Shown here: positions 1 to 11,684 of the stretch, piece by piece
Position numbering within the stretch: position 1 is the stretch's first letter
Layout: each line of letters opens with the position of its first letter
DNA from: Verrucomicrobiaceae bacterium
GTDB lineage: Bacteria > Verrucomicrobiota > Verrucomicrobiia > Verrucomicrobiales > Verrucomicrobiaceae
Length of the DNA: 64,000 bases
Direction of reading: 5' to 3'
Assembly: GCA_019694165.1 (NCBI GenBank)
Contig: JAIBCL010000016.1
Span: 94,324-158,323, forward strand
Position numbers and translations under genes: made by a program
Notes under the pieces: model-generated
Told to the model about the DNA's origin: nothing
What the model saw: the letters and a program-made list of their open reading frames with translations, nothing else
Database searches by the model: none

Positions 1-854
1 GCAATGGCGCGGCCAGCGTCACCTATGTGCTGCCCGGTGGATCAGGCGGCGGCAATTACACCATCCTCGCCACTTACGATGGAACGGTGTCATTCACTGC
101 CAGCGCGGGACTCGGCTCGCTCGTCGTTTCCAACACCAGCAATGCCGATCTCTCGGCGCTCAAGCTCAGCAACGCCGCCGCGCTCACGCCTGCCTTCACC
201 AGCAACCATCTCACCTACACCTCCTCGGTGCCGGGCGCGATCACCAGCATCAGCGTCTCCCCGCTCGCCGCCGATCCAGGCGCGGCGGTGCGCGTGAACG
301 GCACGCTGCTCGCCAGCGGTGCATCCAGCGCGCCCATCACGCTGAACACCGGAGCCAATGTCATCGCCGTCCTTGTCACCGCCGGGAATGGCACGACGAC
401 GAAGACCTACACGCTCACCGTCACGCGCGAGACCATTGCCTCCGCCGTCAGTGCCTATGCCGCGCTCTTCGGCCTCACGGGCAATGACACGCTCCCCACG
501 GCCACGCCTTTCAATGACGGCGTGCCCAACCTGCTGAAGTACGCCTTCAACATGTCGCTCTCTGGCCCCAACGTTACCACCCTCACACCCGGTGGCGGCG
601 TCGGCGGTCTGCCCGTCGTCTCGCTCCCCGGCTCGCCCGACACGATCCGCGTCGAGTTCATCCGCCGCCGCGACAGTGGACTCGTGTACACCCCGCTCAT
701 CTCCACCGACAACTTCGCCACTTTCATCCCCATGACCGCCACTCCCGTCGTGAATGTCATAAGCGAGACCTGGGAGCGCGTCACCATCGACCAACCCCTC
801 GGCCCCGTGCCGCCCAATCAGGCATTCGTCCGCGTGTCCGTGACCATTCCCTGA
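1..854 (+). CDS. secreted protein with cadherin-like beta-sandwich domain, C-terminal part
   Basis: The gene enters from the left edge, reading from base 3, so only about 283 C-terminal residues are visible. A cadherin-like beta-sandwich domain is clear: residues beginning LSALKLSN, then LTYTSSVPG, ending KTYTLTVTR (about bases 159-431). This fold is typical of extracellular Verrucomicrobiota proteins. It is followed by a spacer with NDGVPNLLKYAFNM and a final stretch LVYTPLISTDNFATF...FVRVSVTIP. The same kind of ending occurs in the giant protein at 19506-27755, so it may be a shared terminal module. There is no PEP-CTERM motif and no membrane anchor at the C-terminus. The function beyond a surface or secreted role is unknown. 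Reading frame and stop are certain. Confidence 0.85.
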   Translation, partial: NGAASVTYVLPGGSGGGNYTILATYDGTVSFTASAGLGSLVVSNTSNADLSALKLSNAAALTPAFTSNHLTYTSSVPGAITSISVSPLAADPGAAVRVNGTLLASGASSAPITLNTGANVIAVLVTAGNGTTTKTYTLTVTRETIASAVSAYAALFGLTGNDTLPTATPFNDGVPNLLKYAFNMSLSGPNVTTLTPGGGVGGLPVVSLPGSPDTIRVEFIRRRDSGLVYTPLISTDNFATFIPMTATPVVNVISETWERVTIDQPLGPVPPNQAFVRVSVTIP

Positions 855-1004
855 TCCCTACAGTCCGCCTCTCCACGTCTGCCCGGTCCACCGCGCCGTC
901 TGCCACCACCGTCCTTTCGATCCGAGGAAGGGCGGCACATGGCAGCCTTCGCGGCGAATCAAAAGCACCCACAAGATCAGCGGCTTATCTTCGTTTTCGC
1001 CACC

Positions 1005-1460
1005 ATGAAAATGTACATGTGCCTGCTGCCCGTCATCGGCCTCCTCGCTCTCGCAACCTTTTCACCGGCCGCTGTGCCGGGCGCCGACATTCTCGGTGGC
1101 CTGGTTCTGAAGCACTTCGATTCAAACTCCGACGGCAGCATCGACACTGGCGAGTGGCAGGGCGGCATGGCCGCGAGCTTCACTGACATGGACCTTAACC
1201 GCGACGGCAGCGTCTCCGGCGACGACGTGGACGGCCTCAAGAAGGAAATGAGTGACGAACTCGGCGAAGTCGGAGCCACTGTCGCGGTCGCCCTCATCAA
1301 GCAGATCGTGCTCACGCTCGACAAGAATGCCGACAAGGTCGTGACCGAAAAGGAATTCGCCGAAGGCGGCGAGGCGATGTTCAAAAAGCTCGACGCGAAC
1401 AACGACAGCAAGCTGACCAAGGAAGAACTGGCCGAGATGCCGGCGCGGTTGTTGAATTGA
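1005..1460 (+). CDS. exported EF-hand calcium-binding protein
   Basis: This is a 151-residue protein. The ATG at 1005 is preferred over an in-frame ATG at 939, because it gives an immediate signal peptide (MKMYMCLLPVIGLLALA). The upstream extension is hydrophilic and unlike a coding N-terminus. Four EF-hand-type loops are visible: residues 39-50 (DSNSDGSIDTGE), 63-74 (DLNRDGSVSGDD), 106-117 (DKNADKVVTEKE) and 130-141 (DANNDSKLTKEE). They form two pairs, as in calmodulin-like proteins. Loops three and four lack the glycine at position 6 (D in the first, S in the second context), so their affinity may be lower. The likely role is calcium binding in the periplasm or outside the cell. No SD sequence is seen. 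The nearest downstream gene is the rRNA operon, which is a separate transcription unit. Confidence 0.85.
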   Translation: MKMYMCLLPVIGLLALATFSPAAVPGADILGGLVLKHFDSNSDGSIDTGEWQGGMAASFTDMDLNRDGSVSGDDVDGLKKEMSDELGEVGATVAVALIKQIVLTLDKNADKVVTEKEFAEGGEAMFKKLDANNDSKLTKEELAEMPARLLN

Positions 1461-1820
1461 GGTGCACGATCAAGTTTGCATCATCCCTTCGGCGGTCGTT
1501 GCCCCACTTCCCGCTGGCCGATCGCTACGGTCAAAGACCGCGATATGGTCATGCACACAGCCCCACGATGAACCGGGCAGCATGGGGTTCAGGGAGATTG
1601 TAACTGCCTTGCGGACATTGACTCAATCGAGAAAAGCCACCTGCCGTTCAATGAAGCGAGTGAACCGCACGGAGCCCGGGGGCTGCGACAGACTATCAAC
1701 AGGGCGTCAGCCGAAAGCACCCTTGAAAGATGCGACACCGCTGAAGCGGTTGGCAAATCCGAACGACCGAGATGGGGTGGCGAATCCACTCGCTCCTTGG
1801 CAGGCTGATGGTCCGGCCTG
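1461..1820. other. intergenic, no supported gene
   Basis: I see no gene here. A 127-codon open frame (1462-1845) has no recognisable domain and no SD. It begins immediately behind the EF-hand stop codon and runs into the rrn promoter. Composition suggests spacer sequence upstream of the rRNA promoter. Confidence 0.6.
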
Positions 1821-1883
1821 TTTTGAAAAAAGACTGAGAATTTAGCAAAATCGGTTTGACGACCCGAGGCTTTGTACTACCAT
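1821..1883 (+). promoter_or_regulatory. candidate rrn promoter with A/T-rich upstream element
   Basis: TTGACG at 1856-1861 and TACCAT at 1878-1883 are separated by 16 bp, a good -35 and a moderate -10 match. The preceding 1821-1850 is rich in A and T tracts (TTTTGAAAAAAG, TTTAGCAAAA), as expected for an UP element in front of rRNA genes. The position, about 240 bp before 16S, fits a long rRNA leader. An alternative -10, TACTAC at 1875, would give a spacer that is too short. Confidence 0.45.
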
Positions 1884-2121
1884 GCCGGCCCGCTCGCCGA
1901 AAAAGCGAGTGCCGCACGCAAAAACAGAGCCCCAAGCGTTCTATTTTTACAAGCGTCGGCGATTGATCTTTCAGAGAACAGCAGCAGCCCGAACGGCATA
2001 AAAAACCGCTCAGGTTGCTCGAAAAACAAAGGCTAAATTGTGTGCTGCGCGCGAAGCGCGCGCAGGCCAGTTACATAAACAACTGGACGTCAATTTAGCT
2101 GGCATTTATGCCAGCCAAATA
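1884..2121 (+). promoter_or_regulatory. rRNA operon leader with hairpins and 5' arm of 16S processing stem
   Basis: The leader holds several structures. The segment 2022-2049 is complementary to 3794-3822 behind 16S, giving the 16S processing stem. CTGCGCGCG at 2045-2053 pairs perfectly with CGCGCGCAG at 2057-2065. CCAGTT at 2067-2072 faces AACTGG at about 2080-2085. GCTGGCAT at 2098-2105 pairs perfectly with ATGCCAGC at 2108-2115, just before 16S. GCTAAATTG at 2032-2040 is also exactly complementary to CAATTTAGC at 2091-2099. This local closure competes with the long-range processing stem for the same bases, so the leader probably refolds once the 3' arm is transcribed. Confidence 0.75.
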
Positions 2122-3672
<1,551 letters not shown>

Positions 3673-3793
3673 TGGAGAAAAGTTCGCCGGCCCTCACGCC
3701 AACAAGCGAACTTGGTCGAGTCCTGACTTTGCAAAAAGAAAGGATTGTGAAACGCGCAAGCGTCCACGAAAACACTTAGTGCGCGCGTCAGCA

Positions 3794-3822
3794 CGCAGCA
3801 CACTATTTAGTCTTTGGTTTTT
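3794..3822 (+). other. 3' arm of 16S processing stem
   Basis: The reverse complement of this segment matches 2022-2049 in front of 16S over 28-29 positions, with one bulge, one G-U wobble and one T-T mismatch. Such a stem brings the two ends of pre-16S together and is the normal RNase III substrate. Confidence 0.85.
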
Positions 3823-3842
3823 CAACTCTGTGCATTGTGCGC

Positions 3843-3918
3843 GGGGGTATAGCTCAGTTGGTAGAGCGCTAGCTTTGCAAGCTTGATGTCAGGAGTTCGA
3901 GTCTCCTTACCTCCACCA
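3843..3918 (+). tRNA. tRNA-Ala (TGC)
   Basis: A 76-nt cloverleaf. The acceptor GGGGGTA pairs with TACCTCC (one G-U). The D-arm is GCTCAGTTGGTAGAGC. The anticodon loop TTTGCAA carries TGC at 3876-3878. The T-arm is AGGAG-TTCGAGT-CTCCT. CCA is encoded at 3916-3918. It is the usual 16S-23S spacer tRNA. Confidence 0.97.
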
Positions 3919-3927
3919 ATGATCAGC

Positions 3928-4004
3928 GGGCATGTAGCTCAGTTGGTTAGAGCACCGCCTTGATAAGGCGGGGGTCACTGGTTCGAGTCCAGTCCTGCCC
4001 ACCA
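3928..4004 (+). tRNA. tRNA-Ile (GAT)
   Basis: A 77-nt cloverleaf with anticodon GAT at 3962-3964 in loop TTGATAA, T-arm ACTGG-TTCGAGT-CCAGT and encoded CCA at 4002-4004. The acceptor GGGCATG against CCTGCCC has one T-C mismatch at the sixth pair, slightly unusual for this tRNA. It lies only 9 nt behind tRNA-Ala. The Ala-Ile order is the reverse of the Ile-Ala order in E. coli. Confidence 0.97.
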
Positions 4005-4052
4005 TCCGCAATCGAGCACAGAAAACTGTTTTCAGTCTGAACCAACTCCCAA

Positions 4053-4098
4053 GTTCTTTGACAACTGCATACAGGGTAGAATAATACAAAATTAATTG
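4053..4098 (+). other. 5' arm of 23S processing stem, with boxA-like sequence
   Basis: GTTCTTTGACAACTGCATAC and three more bases (4053-4075) are complementary to 7096-7118 with 22 of 23 positions paired. A second exact 8-bp pairing joins ATTAATTG (4091-4098) to CAATTAAT (7086-7093) across an asymmetric internal loop. GTTCTTTGACAAC also resembles boxA antitermination sequences found before 23S genes. Confidence 0.85.
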
Positions 4099-4205
4099 AG
4101 CCAACTTCTGGAAGTACAAACAATACCGGAACGGCAAAAATAAGTGCCCAGAACTCAAATTTCCGGCCGCGCTTGGTGCGCGGCACGTAAAGATGACTTG
4201 GGGTA

Positions 4206-7046
<2,841 letters not shown>

Positions 7047-7085
7047 GCCACCTCTCATCATCAATAGACTAAGAGAGCAAGCAAC

Positions 7086-7118
7086 CAATTAATCTCCTGT
7101 ATGCAGTAGTCAAAGAAC
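7086..7118 (+). other. 3' arm of 23S processing stem
   Basis: Complementary to 4053-4075 (22 of 23 positions) and 4091-4098 (8 of 8). The pairing encloses the whole 23S gene, the arrangement expected for RNase III release of pre-23S. Confidence 0.85.
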
Positions 7119-7167
7119 AATAGAATCTGTCGCTAGAGACCCTTGCACAACACACAGTGCTAGGTTT

Positions 7168-7284
7168 TCTGGTGACCATGGCACAGTGGTCCCACCCGTT
7201 CCCATTCCGAACACGGAAGTGAAACACTGTTGCGCCGATGATAGTTGGGTGACAGACCCAGCGAAAGTAGGACGTCGCCAACCA
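7168..7284 (+). rRNA. rrf: 5S ribosomal RNA
   Basis: About 117 nt. It contains the conserved GTGGTCCCACCCGTTCCCATTCCGAACACGGAAGTGAAAC core (7186 onward), then GCGCCGATGATAGT and GCGAAAGTAGGACGTCGCCA. The terminal helix pairs GGTGAC with GTCGCC. It is the last gene of the rRNA operon, about 120 nt behind 23S, directly followed by a strong terminator. Confidence 0.96.
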
Positions 7285-7328
7285 AAATCGCCCCGAAACG
7301 AATGCAACGTTTCGGGGCGATTTCATTT
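7285..7328 (+). terminator. intrinsic terminator of the rRNA operon
   Basis: A perfect 16-bp stem, AAATCGCCCCGAAACG (7285-7300) with CGTTTCGGGGCGATTT (7308-7323), has a 7-nt loop and is followed by CATTT. The U-rich strand is partly inside the stem. It lies directly behind 5S and just ahead of the ISL3 insertion. Confidence 0.92.
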
Positions 7329-7330
7329 GA

Positions 7331-8663
7331 ACAAATCTGAGTCTTCGCTGAATTGAGTGGGCCGCGAGGGGAGGGCGGCGTAAAGCTCCGAGATGGATCA
7401 GAACACACTTTTTGCATTGGCGTTGGGCTTGGCCGCACCCTGGAAGGTCGTGCGCAGCGGCTTGGAGGATGGTGGAGTGGGGAGCAAGTTCTTGTATGTG
7501 GACATCGAAGTGGAAGCGGGGGCGCAAATGCCTTGTCCAGTCTGCGCTCGGCTCTGTCCGCTCTATGATCACGAGGTGAAGCGCTGGCGGCATCTGAACT
7601 TCTGGCAGCACCCGACGTATCTGAGCGCGCGGGTGCCACGAGTGCAGTGTCCGCAGCATCAGGTGAAGCAAGTCAGCGTGCCTCGGGCACGGCCCGAGAG
7701 CGGCTTCACGCTGATGTTTGAAGCCTTCGTCATGGCGCTGGCGCGTGAGATGCCGGTGAGCGCCGTGGCCCAACTCATGGCCGAGCACGACACCCGCCTC
7801 TGGCGCATCGTGCGCCATTATGTGGCCCGGGCGCATGATCGGCAGGATTGGAGCACCGTGCAAGCCGTGGCCGTTGACGACACGGCCACGCGCAAGGGGC
7901 ATCGCTACGCCACCGTGGTGGTCGAGATTGATCCGCAGCAGGAGCAACCTGCGCGCCTCCTGTTCATGACTGCTGAGCGCACGGCGGCGCGTGTCGGCCA
8001 GTTCGTGGCGGCGCTGCCTGCGCACGGAGCCAAGCCCGCACAAGTGCAGCTCGCGGCCATCGACATGAGCGCCGCCTACCAGAAGGGCATCAGAGAGCAT
8101 CTGCCCAACGCCCAGATCGTGTTTGACCGCTTCCATGTCATGCAACTGGCGGGCAAAGCATTGGATGAAGTGCGCAAGCAGCTCCAGCACGAAGGCGCGC
8201 AGATGAAAGGCGCGCTCTGGGCCTTGCGTGGCAACGAGGGTCGTCTGAGCCAGGCGCCGCTGCAATTGCGCCACGACATCTGTGCCCGGCACAAGGAACT
8301 CGGGCGCGCCATGGCGCTGCGAGAGAATCTCCAGGACACCTGGGAATGGCCCGGAGCAGCCAGTGCCGAGCTCCATCTCAAGGCATGGTGTTCGTGGGCC
8401 GTGCGCAGCCGTCTGGCTCCCTTCAAGAAACTGGCCCAGACACTCAAAAACCATTGGGAAGGCATCCTTGCCTATTACCCTCACCGCATCACCTCGGCCG
8501 CCATCGAATCGATCAACAGCATCATCCAAACCGCCCGTCGCCGCGCCAGAGGGTTCCGCAACTTCGAGAACCTCAAGGCCATCTGCTATTGGATGGCCGG
8601 CCGCCTCGACCTCCAAATCCCTTCTGCTTTCACCCACTCAAGCTAGCGAAGCGCCACAAATCT
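7331..8663 (+). mobile_element. ISL3-family insertion sequence with 8-bp target duplication
   Basis: The element proper is 7339-8655 (1,317 bp). ACAAATCT occurs at 7331-7338 and again at 8656-8663, an exact 8-bp target duplication, which is the ISL3 hallmark. The terminal inverted repeats are 7339-7359 (GAGTCTTCGCTG...TTGAGTG) and 8635-8655 (reverse complement GGCGCTTCGCTA...TTGAGTG). They match at 15 of 21 positions, with CTTCGCT and TTGAGTG conserved. One intact transposase gene fills the element, and its last codons overlap the right inverted repeat. The insertion lies 8 bp behind the rrn terminator stem. The perfect duplication suggests a recent insertion. Confidence 0.92.
7393..8646 (+). 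CDS. ISL3-family transposase
   Basis: A 417-residue DDE transposase. The N-terminal zinc-binding region (residues about 48-95) shows CPVCARLC and a later CPQH, as in the zf-ISL3 domain. The catalytic core follows: first Asp in AVAVDDTATRKGHRY (about residue 158), second Asp in AAIDMSAAYQKGI (about 223) with the family FDRFHVMQL stretch behind it, and the Glu in HRITSAAIESINSIIQTARRRARGFRN (about 375). Length is normal for the family and the frame is uninterrupted, so the element may be active. A purine-rich GGGAGGG lies about 17 nt ahead of the ATG. It encodes mobility only and has no passenger gene. Confidence 0.95.
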   Translation: MDQNTLFALALGLAAPWKVVRSGLEDGGVGSKFLYVDIEVEAGAQMPCPVCARLCPLYDHEVKRWRHLNFWQHPTYLSARVPRVQCPQHQVKQVSVPRARPESGFTLMFEAFVMALAREMPVSAVAQLMAEHDTRLWRIVRHYVARAHDRQDWSTVQAVAVDDTATRKGHRYATVVVEIDPQQEQPARLLFMTAERTAARVGQFVAALPAHGAKPAQVQLAAIDMSAAYQKGIREHLPNAQIVFDRFHVMQLAGKALDEVRKQLQHEGAQMKGALWALRGNEGRLSQAPLQLRHDICARHKELGRAMALRENLQDTWEWPGAASAELHLKAWCSWAVRSRLAPFKKLAQTLKNHWEGILAYYPHRITSAAIESINSIIQTARRRARGFRNFENLKAICYWMAGRLDLQIPSAFTHSS

Positions 8664-8696
8664 TCACTTGCATCTCAAAACCTCACTGATCTCTCA

Positions 8697-9162
8697 GAGT
8701 CTATCCGCAAACTGTTTTACCCGGTGGAACCAGCTTGGCGAAAATGCAGGATGCTCAACGGGACAAAGTCGCGCGGGCCGCTCGATTAAGAATCCGATCT
8801 GAGCAATGAGGAGCGCAAACCCGATAACCCCGCTGCTACCCTACTGACAACAGGAGCGGTCACGCCATGCTGCGCGATGCGGTCTCCCTGCGAACCTGCC
8901 CCAACACTATCGCCAAAATCCGCAAGACCGTTTGCCGCTGGCCGATGAACCCCAAGAGCCTCGCACCCCACAGCACCACGCACGACGCTCTGAGCACCTG
9001 GACCGCGCGAGGCTTGTGGCCCACACTCAACGAAACTCTACGCACCAAGACGTGCCTGATGCCAGAAATCGTTGCCCGGCTCCGCTATCTATCGACAGCC
9101 AGACCGTCAAAGGGGGCAACTTCTGGCTCTGCCAAGCGGCTACGACGCGGCCAAAGAGATCA
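8697..9162 (+). pseudogene. decayed IS5-family transposase remnant (plus strand)
   Basis: Fragments of an IS5-type transposase can be read in shifting frames. SDLSNEERKPITPLLP followed by a stop (from about 8796) is the N-terminus. GLWPTLNETLRTKTCLM (about 9010-9062) is a mid part, and LSIDSQTVKGGN (about 9088-9123) holds the first catalytic Asp. The remnant stops at GYDAAKEI, exactly where the end of the next element begins (9163). GAGTCTATCCGCAAA at 8697-8711 resembles that element's terminal repeat with one base missing and may be this copy's left end. Several frameshifts and at least one stop make it non-functional. No catalytic Glu region remains. Confidence 0.7.
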
Positions 9163-10037
9163 GAGTCTATCCGGCAAAAGAAATGAGAGGCGGCAAAGAG
9201 ATGAGGCGCTGGGTCATGAGGCCGATGAAAGCGAGGTAAACGAAGGCCTCGTGATGGCGCTGGTTCTTCTCGTGGTGGCGTGTGAGGCGACGTTGCTTCA
9301 CCAGCCAGCCGAAGCTGCGTTCGATGATCCCGCGGCGCGGCAGCACAACGAAACCCTTCTGATCTTCAAGCTTCCTGACGATACCCACGATGAAGCTGGC
9401 TGTGTGCCCGAAAAGCCGCCCCATGCTCTGCACGAAGGCATCGAGTTTGCCAGCGTAGCCGCCGTCGGCGAAGATGATGACCAGGCTCAAGAAGCGGAGG
9501 CACAACAGGCAGAGCAGCAGCTTCGCGCCGTCACGATGTTGCACGCTGGCGGGCGTGACCACCACGCCCAGGAGCAAGCCGTTGGTGTCGGTAAGCGCAT
9601 GGCGCTTGCGGCCTCTGATCACTTCGCCCGCGGCGTAGCCGCTGCTCAGAGCTGGTGGTTGCCCGCCTTTGACCGTCTGGCTGTCGATGATAGCGGCGCT
9701 GGGCGTGGCGTTTCAATAACATGAGGCATGTCTTGGTGCGCAGGGCGTCGAGAGCCGTGCTGCGGAGCGCGAGGTTGCTGGGGATAATCGACCACAGGCA
9801 GCCGGCTTTGAGCAAGTAGCGGATGGTGTCCAGGCAGCCTCGCGCAGAATCGGGATCACGCAGTCTGCCCCGACCACGCCTGGCGTCGGCAGAGTAGATC
9901 AGCGGCCTGATCAATTCCCATTCCGCATCGCTGAGATCGAAATCGCAACCGGCAGGTTCATAGGGCGTGGTCTTGGTGGGCGTCCTGCCTCTTCGCCATC
10001 ACCGTTCACTGGCTACTACTATTTGCCGGATAGGCTC
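9163..10037 (-). mobile_element. degenerate IS5-family insertion sequence
   Basis: An 875-bp element bounded by inverted repeats: GAGTCTATCCGGCAAA at 9163-9178 and, as reverse complement, GAGCCTATCCGGCAAA at 10022-10037 (one mismatch). It carries IS5-type transposase sequence on the minus strand. Size and the pair of overlapping frames fit the IS427-like branch of IS5, but the frames also show damage. Flanking bases do not form a convincing target duplication. Its left end abuts another IS5 remnant and its right end abuts a sulfatase pseudogene, so rearrangement after insertion is likely. Confidence 0.8.
9167..9971 (-). pseudogene. IS5-family transposase, frameshifted and internally deleted
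   Basis: Read from the right. YEPAGCDFDLSDAEWELIRPLIYSA (from about 9952) is a typical IS5 N-terminus without a usable in-frame ATG, and a stop precedes it. CLDTIRYLLKAGCLWSIIPSNLALRSTALDALRTKTCLM follows, but about 20 residues usually present between WSIIP and DALR are missing. A frame change occurs after CLM (about 9718). The second frame reads NATPSAAIIDSQTVKGG, GYAAGEVIRGRKRHALTDTNGLLLGVVVTPASVQHRDGA, IFADGGYAGKLDAF and RGIIERSFGWLVKQRRLTRHHE, i.e. the DDE core. The frame change could be programmed frameshifting as in IS427-type elements, but the deletion and missing start point to decay. Confidence 0.75.
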
Positions 10038-10038
10038 T

Positions 10039-11684
10039 AAGCGCATCAAGCGCCACGGGTTTGGCCGGACCCCTCTTTGATCCCTTGTTTCCGCGACCAT
10101 CATTCTCCGTCGGCTACAATGTCACCGGATTCGCTGCCTCGCCTGGCGGCCGACGCGACTTTGGATCACTGCCGCCAATCTCCGCTCTCATCTTGTCAGC
10201 CATCGCTGCCAGCTTCGCGACGATGTCGGGAGGCTGCGCGGCGACGTTGATCACCTCACCCATTTCAGCCACGAGGTTGTAGAGGCGCGGGCTCACCTTT
10301 GCGTCGTCCTCGACCCTGCTCTTGTTCCTCGCCCAGCCTTGGGTCATCAACGCCAGCTTCTATAATCCTTGGCGAACAGCCTGTAGCTTGTAGCTGGAGA
10401 AGTACTAGTGCGCCTCGCGTTGTGATTCCTTCGTCTGGCAAAAGAGCAGCGGCGAGATGTCGCACCCGTCAATCAGCGGCTCGCTCGGCACTTTGCCGCC
10501 AGCAATGGTCACGCACGTCGGCAGCATGTCGATCGTGCCAGCTACAGCATCGCACACGCTGCCCGGCGCGATTCTGCCTGGCCACCACGCGAGTGTCGGC
10601 TCGCGGAGGCCACCTTCCCACGTCGTGCCTTTGCCACCACGCAACGGCAACGCGCTGCCGCCGTCCGCGCCTTTGACCAGCCACGGACCAGTGTCGCTGG
10701 TGACGGAGACGAGCGTGTCTTGATCGAGTTTCAACTCACGCAACGTGTCCAGCATACGCCCCACGCTACAGTCCACCTCCTGCACCCAGTCGCCGAAGCG
10801 GCCGTTCTGCCACTTGCCCCGGAATGCCTTGCCCGGATGGATCGGCGTATGCACCGCCGTGTGCGGGAAGTAGAGGAAGAACGGCTCGTCCTTGCACGCA
10901 CGAATGAACCTCAGCGCCTCCTCGGTGTAGATCTCTTCGATTTGATCCTGATCTTCCTCCGTAAGCAGGCGCTCCACCTTCTCATCACGCGCCAGCGGCA
11001 CCACGCGTCTGCCATCGACCTTCGAGGTCTTGAGCAGGTCATTCGAATACGGAATACCGAGGTAATGATCGAAGCCCTGCTTCGTCGGCAGGAACTCCGG
11101 CTGATCACCGAGATGCCACTTGCCGATGATCTGTGTCGCATAACCTCGCTCCTTCAGACGCTCGGCAAGTGCAAACTCCGGCGCTTCGCTTGTTGTCCCC
11201 CCAGGCGGGTGGCTCCGCGCCAGAACAGCTTTCCCCTCGAAACCCCATCGGCAAGCCGTCGTTATGGGGCTTCGAGGGGAAAGCTGTTCCTCCCAAGATG
11301 CCTTCGGGTCGGACATCCTTCTCGCCGATCCGCGTCCCTGGGCGACCCACACGAAACAGCGAAGACCCCAAACTCCCTTGGATGCAGCCCGTTCTTGCTC
11401 CCCGGCGGATACACGCCCGGCACCGACACGCGCGCGCCGTAGCACCCCGTCATCATCTGTGCCCGCGACACCGAGCACACCGGTGCCGCATAGAACGACG
11501 TCAGTTTCATTCCCTCCCTCGCCATGCGATCGAGGTTCGGAGCCTTCTGCTTCGTCGCGCCAAACGGCCCGATGTCCGCGTAGCCGAGATCGTCGATGAA
11601 AATGATGACGATGTTAGGCTTCGGTTCGGCGAAGCTCGGGGAGCAGAGTGCAAAAAGGAGCAGGGCAGGCGCGAGGTGCTTCAT
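10039..11684 (-). pseudogene. sulfatase pseudogene split by a MITE-like insertion
   Basis: The start at 11684 gives a signal peptide and a sulfatase N-terminus (KPNIVIIFIDDLGYADIGPFG). The formylglycine motif CSVSRAQMMTG has its Cys at residue 70. Reading is broken after GLHP-REF by a 189-bp insert (11180-11368). Across the insert it resumes as FALAERLKERGYATQIIGKWHLGDQPEFLPTKQGFDHYLGIPYSNDL and continues through FFLYFPHTAVHTPIHPG, VTSDTGPW and DISPLLF. Three in-frame TAG codons then follow at 10405-10407 (a Tyr site before YFSSYKLQAVRQG), 10360-10362 (probable Trp site before KLAL) and 10114-10116. The C-terminal family text RLYNLVAEMGEVINVAA is still readable between them. The 3' end meets the IS5 element at 10038. 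The encoded enzyme would have been a periplasmic sulfate-ester hydrolase. Confidence 0.88.
11180..11368. mobile_element. 189-bp non-autonomous element (MITE) with ISL3-like ends and 8-bp target duplication
   Basis: The insert is bracketed by CAAACTCC at 11172-11179 and 11369-11376, an exact 8-bp duplication. Removing the insert and one copy restores the sulfatase frame (LHPREFALAERLKERG). The left end GGCGCTTCGCTT matches the right end of the ISL3 element in this window (GGCGCTTCGCTA) at 11 of 12 bases. The right end, as reverse complement GGGTCTTCGCTG, matches the ISL3 left end (GAGTCTTCGCTG) at 11 of 12. Inside is a 26-bp inverted repeat, 11223-11248 against 11264-11289, with 25 matches and a 15-nt loop. 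There is no coding capacity. It was probably mobilised by an ISL3-type transposase. Confidence 0.85.

Noticed and set aside
1462..1845. Open frame between the EF-hand gene and the rRNA operon
   Set aside because: No SD, no domain, and overlap with the rrn promoter region. It is treated as spacer.
10114..10407. TAG recoding as an explanation for the three in-frame TAG codons of the sulfatase
   Set aside because: TAG is used as an ordinary stop here (for example the M42 aminopeptidase), and the same gene also has an inactivating insertion.
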